A stretch of 64,000 nucleotides of DNA from Granulicella sp. L60 (GTDB lineage Bacteria; Acidobacteriota; Terriglobia; Terriglobales; Acidobacteriaceae). A program made the position numbers and the translations under genes. Below the pieces are notes generated by a model. The model saw only the letters and a program-made list of their open reading frames with translations. It was not told where the DNA came from and searched no databases. Positions 27,584-34,549 of the stretch are shown here, one piece after another; position 1 is the stretch's first letter, and each line of letters opens with the position of its first letter. The stretch covers positions 443,338-507,337 of the forward strand of contig NZ_LMUR01000022.1 in NCBI RefSeq assembly GCF_009765825.1. Direction: 5' to 3'.

Positions 27584-28495
27584 ATGCCACGCCCAAACTC
27601 TCTCTGCCTCTACAGAGTTCTCCTCGTTCTTCTGTGCCTGCCAAGCGCCCTCCACGCACAGGAGCGCCCAAAGTTCACGCCCTACAACGAGCTGCCCCTC
27701 TCAGCCGAGCAGACCGCCCAGGCCACAGGTCTCGGCCCACTCTTCCAGCATTTAAAAGATCTCTCCGACCAGCCCGCAGGCACAGTCAGTCCATGGCAAA
27801 TCCTCTTCGTCCGCCAGCAGATCCTCGCCGAGGCCCTCAGCGCAAGCCTTCAGATCGACGCCACCACCGGAAAGATCGAAGAAGAGATCTCCGACACGCG
27901 CGAGCTGGAGAACTATCTCCTCGCAAAGCAACAAAGAACCGTAGACCTGTTGAACCTCGCCAGCTTCGGCATCGGCGGAAGTCTAGGAACCGCAAGCTCC
28001 GCACTAGGACTCACCACGCACGACGTCGCCTCCAACGTAACCGGCGTCATCGCCGGCGCAGCTCCCACCGTGCTCTCCCTCGTCGGTCTGCACATGCAAC
28101 GCGGCGGAGCCGAGACCCTCCAGGTCCCCACCAACATGCTCGGCGAGGTCTTCGATCGCACTCCCGGATCTCAGAACATCTACCCCATCGCCGTACGAAA
28201 GTTTATGAACACCCCCGCGCCAGACGACCCCGAACAACTCACCCGCGAGCAGCGTCTCATCCAAACCTGGATTCAGGTTGGCCGCATCCCACCGCCGGAG
28301 TCGAAGAAGGGTCAGGAGAAGATCGCGCTGCTCACCAGCAGGCCCGAGGACTTGCTCAAACTAAGGATCAGCGACCTCAGAGATCGTCACGCCATGCTGT
28401 ACGACTTTCGCGCAAGGCTCAGCGCCATGAAGAACGACATCGCCACCCTGCTCTCCAGCCTGCCAAACTCCATGCCGCAAACCGAACAAAAATAA
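27584..28495 (+). CDS. Hypothetical exported protein with glycine-rich hydrophobic hairpin
   Basis: I do not recognise this 303-aa protein. The ATG at 27584 gives a signal peptide (MPRPNSLCLYRVLLVLLCLPSALHAQ, two halves, about 1-26); the frame is open upstream to 27452 without a ribosome binding site. A helical region with acidic TGKIEEEISDTRELENYLL (about 92-110) is followed by two hydrophobic segments rich in Gly, Ala and Ser (about 121-140 and 146-163), then a helical C-terminal half with KLRISDLRDRHAMLYDFRARL. The middle looks like a glycine-zipper type membrane-inserting hairpin. Periplasmic or membrane location is likely; function is unknown. Divergent from the NUP gene. Confidence 0.72.
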   Translation: MPRPNSLCLYRVLLVLLCLPSALHAQERPKFTPYNELPLSAEQTAQATGLGPLFQHLKDLSDQPAGTVSPWQILFVRQQILAEALSASLQIDATTGKIEEEISDTRELENYLLAKQQRTVDLLNLASFGIGGSLGTASSALGLTTHDVASNVTGVIAGAAPTVLSLVGLHMQRGGAETLQVPTNMLGEVFDRTPGSQNIYPIAVRKFMNTPAPDDPEQLTREQRLIQTWIQVGRIPPPESKKGQEKIALLTSRPEDLLKLRISDLRDRHAMLYDFRARLSAMKNDIATLLSSLPNSMPQTEQK

Positions 28496-28510
28496 TCAAA
28501 GAAAAGTAGA

Positions 28511-28615
28511 TCCCGACCAACGGGAGGGCAATTGCAATTCACCCATCAAGACAAGGTAAAAAAGTCACGAAGTGACCTCCCCACGAGCAGTGGGCCCGTC
28601 CGGCAGGACAAATCT
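28511..28615. repeat. Cluster of short hairpins, possible dispersed intergenic repeat
   Basis: Four short perfect stems follow each other between two convergent genes: TCCCG-ACCAA-CGGGA (28511-28525), GTCAC-GAA-GTGAC (28564-28576), CCCAC-GAGCA-GTGGG (28580-28594) and GTCC-GGCA-GGAC (about 28598-28609). None has a proper T tract, so a simple terminator is unlikely. The layout resembles small mosaic intergenic elements; copy number cannot be judged here. Confidence 0.35.
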
Positions 28616-28625
28616 TTGCCCCGCA

Positions 28626-29309
28626 CTAAACACCCTTCTTCATCGGCTCCCAGATGAACTTATGAATCTGCAGCGAAAGCCGCGCGTCCACCCCATCCGC
28701 CATCATCCACTCCACCAGCGTGCGCGGATCGAGCGTAGCGTTATCCGTCGTCCGCAGCGGACTAGGAGACTTATTGAACGCCGGACTTAACAAAACCCCA
28801 CCCGCAATCTCATTCAACCCGTGCTCTGCAATGAACCCGCAAGCAAACTCATAGTCCGCCCGATCGCTCAACACAAACTTCACCTCATCCCGCTTCGTCA
28901 GTGCCGCAAGGTTCTCCATCCGAAAACTATTCGCCGCCGCACCCGCACCCGGACACTTCACATCGACGATCTTATGCACCGCCTTCGGCACATCCGCCAG
29001 CGGACGCTCTCCACTCGTCTCCATCATCAGCGTATAGCCCGCATCCAGCAGACGATCCATCAAGGGAATCAGTTCCTTCGCCTGCAGCATCGGCTCACCG
29101 CCGGTAAATTCGATCAGCCTGCAAGGAGCCAGCGCCTCAATCTGCGCCACAATCTCATCCGCGCTAAACGGCTTGCCGCCGCTAAATGTGTACTCGGAGT
29201 CGCACCACGCGCAGCGAAGATTACACCCCGCCAGCCGCACGAAGATGCACGGAAGCCCAGTAAAGGAAGACTCTCCCTGGACCGACTTATAAAGTTCAAT
29301 CAAATGCAT
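28626..29309 (-). CDS. queE: 7-carboxy-7-deazaguanine synthase QueE
   Basis: Radical SAM enzyme converting 6-carboxytetrahydropterin to 7-carboxy-7-deazaguanine in queuosine/preQ0 synthesis. The ATG at 29309 gives the conserved N-terminus (MHLIELYKSVQGESSFTG split by family convention) and 227 aa, the usual size; the frame from 29390 adds 27 unrelated residues. The cluster ligands are Cys29, Cys33 and Cys36 in CNLRCAWC, and TGGEP (69-73) is the SAM-binding segment. No other queuosine gene is near. The ribosome binding site is weak. Confidence 0.93.
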   Translation of the reverse strand: MHLIELYKSVQGESSFTGLPCIFVRLAGCNLRCAWCDSEYTFSGGKPFSADEIVAQIEALAPCRLIEFTGGEPMLQAKELIPLMDRLLDAGYTLMMETSGERPLADVPKAVHKIVDVKCPGAGAAANSFRMENLAALTKRDEVKFVLSDRADYEFACGFIAEHGLNEIAGGVLLSPAFNKSPSPLRTTDNATLDPRTLVEWMMADGVDARLSLQIHKFIWEPMKKGV

Positions 29310-29488
29310 GATGATGTGTCTCGATGCCAAAAGAAATTCGTCAGCAACCAAAGCCCAACGTAAGAGAGTAAATAACAGAAAACTCCCCAAGCCCTAGTTT
29401 ACGCGGTCCCTTGTTTCCAGATCCTCAAAGCTCTCGCTTCTGAATCCACAATCCTCGCTAGTGGATTCACAGCGCTCTGGCATCTAGG

Positions 29489-29552
29489 TACCCCAAGGCT
29501 TTAGCCTTGGGTCTCTCAACCCCGCAAGAAATGGGCTTTAGCCCCTGGGGTA
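29489..29552. repeat. REP/MITE-like palindromic element with terminal inverted repeats
   Basis: A 64-base unit begins with TACCCCA (29489-29495) and ends with its reverse complement TGGGGTA (29546-29552). Inside are two TTTA-loop hairpins: CCCAAGGC-TTTA-GCCTTGGG (29492-29511) and GGGC-TTTA-GCCC (29533-29544). It lies in the gap upstream of queE and downstream of the symporter gene. The nested symmetry suggests a dispersed, mobilisable intergenic element rather than a terminator. Confidence 0.5.
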
Positions 29553-29591
29553 TGCCTTTTTATCCGCTGAACATAACTCAAAGCGTGGCCA

Positions 29592-31103
29592 TCAACCAAC
29601 ATAAGCCGCAGCATCCGTCACATCGCTTCCGCCATCCAGCTTCACCGCCCGAAACACCAGCGTCAGCACTACCGACACCGTCAGATTCAGCACCAGCGCA
29701 GGCACCGCCGCATACATCGCATACGTCCCGCCAAACATATGCAGCGGATACACCGAGCTCTTCAGCCCCAGCGCCACCGCCATCGCCGTTCCACTCGCCA
29801 TCCCCGCCGCCCATCCTACAAGCAGCGCCCAAGGATGGAACCACCGCGTAAACACCCCCACCACCACCGAAGGAAACAGCTGCGCCATCCAGATTCCTCC
29901 CAGCAACTGCATCTCAATCGCATACGGCGCCGGCAGCTTCAGCACAAACAGCAGCGCTCCAAACTTCACCACCAGCGACACCACCTTCGCCATCGCCGCT
30001 TCGTCCGCCGGCGTCATCTTCTTCCGCACCAACTCTCCATACAGATTCCGCGTAAACAGATTCGACGCCGCAATCGACATGATCGCCGCCGGCACCAGCG
30101 CGCCAATCGCAATCGCCGCCAGGCAGAACCCCGCAAACCACTCCGGAAACATCTTCAGAAACAGCAGCGGCACCGCAGAGTTGTTATCCTTCGTCACCAC
30201 CCCCGCCGCCAGCGCCAGATACCCCAGCAGCGCAACCAGTCCAAGCAGAAAGCTATACGCCGGCAGCATCGCCGCATTCCGCCGCACCACATTCGCGCTC
30301 TTCGCACTCAGCACCGCTGTCGCCGTATGCGGATACAGCATCAGCGCCACCGCCGACCCGATCGCCAGCGTCGAGTATCCCAGAAACTGCCCCGGCTTCA
30401 AATAAATCATAGCCGCCGGCGTATGCTTCGCCAGCAGGCTATTCGCCGTCTCAAACACCCGCGCATACCCACCCAGCCGGATCGGAATATAGATCAGCGC
30501 CGCCAGCACCATCACATACAGCATCACGTCCTTCACCACCGCGATCACCGCCGGAGCCCGCAGCCCGCTCGAGTACGTGTACGCCGCCAGAATCACAAAC
30601 GCCGCCGCCAGCGGCCACTCCCCGTGGATCCCCAACGCCCCGATCACCACGCGAATCCCCACCAGCTGCAGCGCAATGTACGGCATTAACGCCAGCACGC
30701 CCGTCAGCGCAATCGCCATCGTCAGCCAACGGTTCCCATACCGCCCTCCAACAAAGTCAGCGAATGTTATGTAACCATGCCGGTGACAAACAGTCCAAAG
30801 CCTCGGCAGCACCACCATCATGTACGGATACGCGATCACCGCATACGGCACCGCGAAGAACCCCATCGCCCCCGCGCCATACAGCGCCGCCGGCACCGCA
30901 ATCACCGTATAGGCGGTATACAAATCCCCGCCGATCAAAAACCAAGTCACCCACGTCCCAAAGCTTCGCCCCGCCAGCCCCCACTCTTCGAGCGAGCCCA
31001 TGCCGTCCTTCGGCCTCCGCCAACGCGCAGCCCAGAACCCCGCCAGCGTAACCAGCGCAAAGAAAAAACAGAAGATCACCAGAGCCGTTGTATGAAGTTG
31101 CAA
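29592..31103 (-). CDS. Sodium:solute symporter, MctP-like monocarboxylate permease
   Basis: Inner-membrane SSF-family symporter of 503 aa with about 13 hydrophobic helices. The segment EEWGLAGRSFGTWVTWFLIGGDLYTAYT (given here as its flanks EEWGLAGR and GGDLYTAYT, about 39-66) and LWTVCHRHGYITFADFVGGRYG (parts LWTVCHRHG and FVGGRYG, about 102-123) are close to rhizobial MctP, a lactate/pyruvate/alanine carrier. A C-terminal partner helix protein of the DUF3311 type, often beside mctP, is not apparent. Substrate is inferred only from family. It is followed on the same strand by the 294-base CCAC-rich gap's far neighbour, the small lipoprotein gene, which lies upstream. Confidence 0.83.
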   Translation of the reverse strand: MQLHTTALVIFCFFFALVTLAGFWAARWRRPKDGMGSLEEWGLAGRSFGTWVTWFLIGGDLYTAYTVIAVPAALYGAGAMGFFAVPYAVIAYPYMMVVLPRLWTVCHRHGYITFADFVGGRYGNRWLTMAIALTGVLALMPYIALQLVGIRVVIGALGIHGEWPLAAAFVILAAYTYSSGLRAPAVIAVVKDVMLYVMVLAALIYIPIRLGGYARVFETANSLLAKHTPAAMIYLKPGQFLGYSTLAIGSAVALMLYPHTATAVLSAKSANVVRRNAAMLPAYSFLLGLVALLGYLALAAGVVTKDNNSAVPLLFLKMFPEWFAGFCLAAIAIGALVPAAIMSIAASNLFTRNLYGELVRKKMTPADEAAMAKVVSLVVKFGALLFVLKLPAPYAIEMQLLGGIWMAQLFPSVVVGVFTRWFHPWALLVGWAAGMASGTAMAVALGLKSSVYPLHMFGGTYAMYAAVPALVLNLTVSVVLTLVFRAVKLDGGSDVTDAAAYVG

Positions 31104-31249
31104 TCGTTTACCCGCGTCGAAGATTTACCGCACTCAAAGTAAGAGCATCTTAGCGCAACATCCCGGCCCGAAGACACCACCGCCGCATCGGCCCGCCCAC
31201 GCAAAAATAAACTCAAAAAACCTGTCGCATTTTTTCAAGCGAAAGATGC

Positions 31250-31380
31250 GTCCCACAACGCACCACATCCACCACACGAATTACCACAACTCACCAGCAA
31301 GAAACCACCATCCACCACGGGGTAAATCCCAAAACCCCTCTAAAAACGCCCATCCCACCACACGATAAAAAACCACGCCA
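31250..31380. repeat. CCAC/GTGG-rich imperfect repeat tract
   Basis: Within the gap between the symporter and the small lipoprotein, CCAC or ACCAC units recur about every 8-20 bases (for example near 31261, 31270, 31283, 31304, 31312, 31355 and 31371), so the minus strand reads as a GTGGTGG-rich array in AT-rich context. An adjacent stem CGCAT (31227-31231) and ATGCG (31246-31250) flanks it. It may bind a protein or be repeat debris; no gene is present. Confidence 0.4.
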
Positions 31381-31397
31381 GAAAAAAGCTACCCAGC

Positions 31398-31949
31398 TCA
31401 GCTCCGACCGTTATCGTTCCACTCGTACACCACCACCCCAATGTCGTTCAGCATCTTGATCGCCGCCTCCACGTTCCGCCGAACCTCCGGCCGCGCGCTC
31501 ACCGGCACATCATGCGCCTCCTCCACCGCCACCACCCGCCCATACGGCCACGCGCTCTTCGGCACCGCATTCAGCGCCGTCGGCAGATCACCCACCCGCA
31601 CATTCAATACCTGTCGCCGAGCACCCACCGGCCTCAGCATCCCACCCGTTCCCAGGTCGCTCGTATTCGCATCCGCCAGCACCACATGCAGCGTCACCAT
31701 CGCGCCCTGCACCGTCAGGTAAGGATTCTCCCATACCGTCAAACTCTTCACCGCCATATAGCGTGTCTTCGACGGCGGCGGAATCAGCTCCATCTCCTGC
31801 CGCGCCAGATTCGCCTCCTGCATCTGCTGAGCCGCAATCGCCCGCGTCTCCATCACGCTTGGCACAGCCGTGCGTGTACAGCCGTCAAACATCAGCGGAA
31901 TCAAAGCAACAGGAAGGAGAAACAGGAATCTACGCACGTTTACCAGCAT
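31398..31949 (-). CDS. Small lipoprotein of unknown function
   Basis: Predicted lipoprotein of 183 aa. The ATG at 31949 gives MLVNVRRFLFLLPVALIPL and a lipobox-like MFDGC, with Cys24 the probable lipidated residue; the frame upstream to 32126 is Arg/Trp-rich noise. After a helical stretch (about 30-60) the body has mixed beta segments such as MAVKSLTVWENPYLTVQGAMVTLHV. I recognise no family. It ends in a region about an amount or interval-like ARPEVRRNVEAAIKMLNDIGV helix. It lies 61 bases downstream of the enoyl-CoA hydratase gene and could be co-transcribed with it. Confidence 0.65.
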   Translation of the reverse strand: MLVNVRRFLFLLPVALIPLMFDGCTRTAVPSVMETRAIAAQQMQEANLARQEMELIPPPSKTRYMAVKSLTVWENPYLTVQGAMVTLHVVLADANTSDLGTGGMLRPVGARRQVLNVRVGDLPTALNAVPKSAWPYGRVVAVEEAHDVPVSARPEVRRNVEAAIKMLNDIGVVVYEWNDNGRS

Positions 31950-32010
31950 ATCAAGCCAAACCCCGCTTCCTACCTCAAAAAAGTAACCCAATTTCACGAA
32001 ACCAAAATCC

Positions 32011-32793
32011 TCACCGCCCCACCCACACCGCGCTCCGCTTCTCAAGAAACGCCTTCGTCCCCTCCGCCTTATCCTCGGTCCCACACAGCCGCCCAAAGAT
32101 CTCCGCCTCCACATCCAACGCCGCATCCAGCCCCAGCTCGCTGCCCCAGCGCACCGCCTCCATGCACCCCGCCACGGCCAGCGGAGCCATCCCCACCATC
32201 GTCCTCGCCAGCGCCTCCGCGCGCTCCATCAGCCGATCCGCCGGCACCACCTCCTCCACCAGCCCAATCCGCAACGCCTCCGCCGCGCCGATCATCTCCC
32301 CCGTCAGCAACAACTTCAGCGCCATCGGCCTGCCCACCAGCCGCGGCAGACGCTGGGTCCCGCCATATCCCGGAACCAGCCCCAGCTTCACCTCCGGCTG
32401 CCCCATCCTCGCCGTCTCGCTGGCCAGCCGCATCGTGCAAGCCATCGCCAGCTCGCATCCTCCCCCCAGCGCAAACCCGTTAATGCACGCAATCACCGGC
32501 TTCCCGCACGTCTCAATCAGTCGAAACACCTCCTGCCCCCGCCGCGCCTTCGCCTCACCCTCCGCCGCGCTCAACCCCGTCAGCTCGCTGATATCCGCGC
32601 CAGCCGCAAACGCCTTCTCCCCCATGCCCGTCAGCAGAATCACCCGAACCTCAACATCCGCCGCCAGCGTCATAAACACCGACTCCAGCTCATCGAACAC
32701 CGCAGCATTCAACGCATGCAGCACCTGTGGCCGATTCAGCGTCACCCGCGCCACCTGCTCCTTCATCTCACACAACAACGTCTCGTAGTTCAC
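32011..32793 (-). CDS. Enoyl-CoA hydratase/isomerase family protein
   Basis: Crotonase-fold enzyme of 260 aa, probably hydrating enoyl-CoA in fatty-acid or amino-acid degradation. GTG at 32793 is the start: GGGGAG lies six bases upstream and the length then equals the family norm, whereas the frame running up to 33237 overlaps ribH and is noise. The oxyanion-hole segments AFAAGADI (61-68) and INGFALGGGCELAM (104-117) are present, and both catalytic glutamates are in place, Glu114 and Glu134 (20 residues apart as in the rat enzyme), with GYGGTQRLP following. It is divergent from ribH, 70 bases apart. Confidence 0.92.
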   Translation of the reverse strand: MNYETLLCEMKEQVARVTLNRPQVLHALNAAVFDELESVFMTLAADVEVRVILLTGMGEKAFAAGADISELTGLSAAEGEAKARRGQEVFRLIETCGKPVIACINGFALGGGCELAMACTMRLASETARMGQPEVKLGLVPGYGGTQRLPRLVGRPMALKLLLTGEMIGAAEALRIGLVEEVVPADRLMERAEALARTMVGMAPLAVAGCMEAVRWGSELGLDAALDVEAEIFGRLCGTEDKAEGTKAFLEKRSAVWVGR

Positions 32794-32863
32794 GCAGATC
32801 TCCCCAAAGCCCGCAGCGAGCCGCACATCCTCGCAGCGCTCTCCAGACGATACAATCGAATCT

Positions 32864-33730
32864 ATGATTAAGGGAATCACACTCGTCAGCGCCGTAGCCG
32901 AAGGCGCTGCATTCGACAGGCTCAACAGCCTCTTCACCGCCCTCGGCTTCGAGCAGGGCAAAGGCTGGCAGGACGCGCAGGGCCGCGGCGCCGCCTTCCT
33001 CGCACCCACCGGCAACCTCGAGTTCGTCACCGGCCGCCCACCTGCCGTCCCACCCGTCCTCGTCGAGGTCAACCAGCTCGACCACATCCACACCCTCGTA
33101 GAAAAGTGGCTCTCTGAAAACGGCGAAGCGACCGTCTCCGCACCCGGGCTCACCCACTGGAACAGCCGCCTCTTCACCGTCCAACTCACTCCAGAGTTGA
33201 CCCTCGGCTTCTGGCAGTCCGAGAACCCCCTCCACAATCAGCCCCCCGCCGTCGAAGGCGACCTCAGCGCCGCCAACATGCGCTTCGCCATCGTCACCAC
33301 CCGCTGGAACACCGTCATCACCGACCGCCTCCTGCAAGGCTCGCTCGACGCCCTCCACCGCAGCGGCGCAGCCAAATCCGACATCGAGATCGTCCGCGTC
33401 CCCGGCGCCTGGGAGGTCCCCTCCGCCGCCCGCACCCTAGCCGAAAGCAAAAAATTCGACGCCATCATCACCCTCGGCTGCCTCCTCCGCGGCGAAACCG
33501 CTCACTACGAGGCCATCTACAACGAGGTCGCACGCGGCATCGGCCAATCCCAGCAGGAGACCGGCATCCCCCACGCCTTCGGTGTCCTCACCTGCGAGAC
33601 CCTCGAACAGGCCCTCGACCGCGCCGGCCTCAAAGCCGGAAACAAAGGCTTCGAAGCCGCCATCGCCGCCATCGAGATGGTCTCCATCCAGCGCAAACTC
33701 GCCGCACAGATCGGTCAGGTCAAACCATAA
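32864..33730 (+). CDS. ribH: 6,7-dimethyl-8-ribityllumazine synthase with N-terminal VOC/glyoxalase-like domain
   Basis: Fusion protein of 288 aa. Residues about 138-288 are lumazine synthase (riboflavin pathway): VPGAWEVP (179-186), LGCLLRGETAHYEAI (204-218, His214 the catalytic position), FGVLTCETLEQALDRAG (239-255) and NKGFEAAIAAIEM (260-272). Residues 1-118 show a VOC-like beta-alpha-beta pattern (KGITLVSAV, FDRLNSLFTALGFEQG, AAFLAPTGNLEFVTG). Normal RibH is about 155 aa. ATG at 32864 is used; there is no clear ribosome binding site there nor before the internal Met139, so a shorter product cannot be excluded, but coding bias is continuous through the N-terminal half. Its stop overlaps the nusB start (TAATG). 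Confidence 0.88.
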   Translation: MIKGITLVSAVAEGAAFDRLNSLFTALGFEQGKGWQDAQGRGAAFLAPTGNLEFVTGRPPAVPPVLVEVNQLDHIHTLVEKWLSENGEATVSAPGLTHWNSRLFTVQLTPELTLGFWQSENPLHNQPPAVEGDLSAANMRFAIVTTRWNTVITDRLLQGSLDALHRSGAAKSDIEIVRVPGAWEVPSAARTLAESKKFDAIITLGCLLRGETAHYEAIYNEVARGIGQSQQETGIPHAFGVLTCETLEQALDRAGLKAGNKGFEAAIAAIEMVSIQRKLAAQIGQVKP

Positions 33731-34152
33731 TGGGCACTCGCCGCAAGTCCCGCGAACTCACCATGCAGATGCTCTTTCAGGGCGACCTCGGCAAGCAGTC
33801 CGCCGAACAGGTCACCAAACTCTTCTGGGCCTCGGTCGAAGACGTCGATCTAGAAACCCGCAGCTTCACCGAAGACCTCTACCGCATCGCCACTACCCGT
33901 GACGAGGAGATTGACGCCCTCATCGAGTCGCACGCCCAGAACTGGCGCCTCGAGCGCATGCCCGTCGTCGACCGCAACCTCCTCCGCGCCGCCGTCGCCG
34001 AGATGCTCGGCTTCCCCAACACCCCCACCCCCATCATCATCAACGAAACCCTCGAGATCGGCCGCCGCTACGCCGCCCCCGAGTCCATCCACTTCCTCAA
34101 CGGAGTCCTCGACGCCATAGCCCGTGACCTCCTCAAAAAACGCCTAGCCTAA
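33730..34152 (+). CDS. nusB: Transcription antitermination protein NusB
   Basis: All-helical RNA-binding factor of 140 aa that joins NusE(S10) on boxA of rRNA leaders. N-terminal GTRRKSRELTMQMLFQ and C-terminal PIIINETLEIGRRYAAPES with FLNGVLDAIARDL are diagnostic. The ATG shares a base with the ribH stop codon, so the two are translationally coupled, a frequent ribH-nusB arrangement. Confidence 0.96.
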   Translation: MGTRRKSRELTMQMLFQGDLGKQSAEQVTKLFWASVEDVDLETRSFTEDLYRIATTRDEEIDALIESHAQNWRLERMPVVDRNLLRAAVAEMLGFPNTPTPIIINETLEIGRRYAAPESIHFLNGVLDAIARDLLKKRLA

Positions 34153-34320
34153 CCTTCCCACTCCCCTTCCCACTGCAGTTGCCTTTGCTGTTGCCTGTCC
34201 TCCCCAACCCTCCACAAACCCTTGTCAACCCCCAAACTCACCAAACCCCACGCCAACCGCGGACATTCGCATGACGCACGAGTTATCCCCCAACCGCTAT
34301 ACTGGATACAGAGCATAAAA

Positions 34321-34343
34321 AATCCCCGACAAAATCGGGGATT
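34321..34343. terminator. Bidirectional intrinsic terminator
   Basis: AATCCCCGA (34321-34329) and TCGGGGATT (34335-34343) pair perfectly around CAAAA. Plus strand continues TTCTATTT; minus strand continues with a run of T residues (A run at 34317-34322). It ends nusB transcripts and backs up the lipoprotein terminator. Confidence 0.9.
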
Positions 34344-34501
34344 TTCTATTTAAACCCATAACCCATTTAGAAAGAAATATTTGCCCGTAAACCATCTGGA
34401 ATGAATATTTTGCAGTCTGTGAAAAACGCAACTCGCTGAAAAATAACAATTTACCCCCACCCACCCCCCAGGGGGTGGGGTACTCAGAAGAAGCAAACAA
34501 C

Positions 34502-34529
34502 AAAAAGCCCTCTCCGAAGAGAGGGCTTT
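34502..34529 (-). terminator. Terminator of the large YVTN lipoprotein gene
   Basis: AAAGCCCTCTC (34504-34514) and GAGAGGGCTTT (34519-34529) form an 11-bp stem with a CGAA loop (TTCG on the minus strand). On the minus strand the stem ends in five T residues, 20 bases after the stop codon at 34550. Confidence 0.92.
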
Positions 34530-34549
34530 CCACATCCAGCAACCCAAAC

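Larger units (their letters stand above)
34153..34549. other. Intergenic region between nusB and a convergent lipoprotein gene
   Basis: A 397-base gap. The first part is C-rich and includes GTTGCCTTTGCTGTTGCC near 34178, a phrase that looks like a decayed repeat. TATACT at 34298-34303 continues into CTGGATACA, a segment shared with the str-operon promoter at 39589. Two strong terminators, listed separately, follow at 34321 and 34504. No gene is apparent. Confidence 0.45.

Noticed and set aside
27447..27671. N-terminal extension of the purine nucleoside permease-like gene
   Set aside because: Gly/Arg/Trp-rich noise before a clean signal peptide starting at 27446.
32794..33237. N-terminal extension of the enoyl-CoA hydratase frame
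   Set aside because: It overlaps the divergent ribH coding sequence, and the GTG at 32793 has a strong ribosome binding site and gives the normal length.
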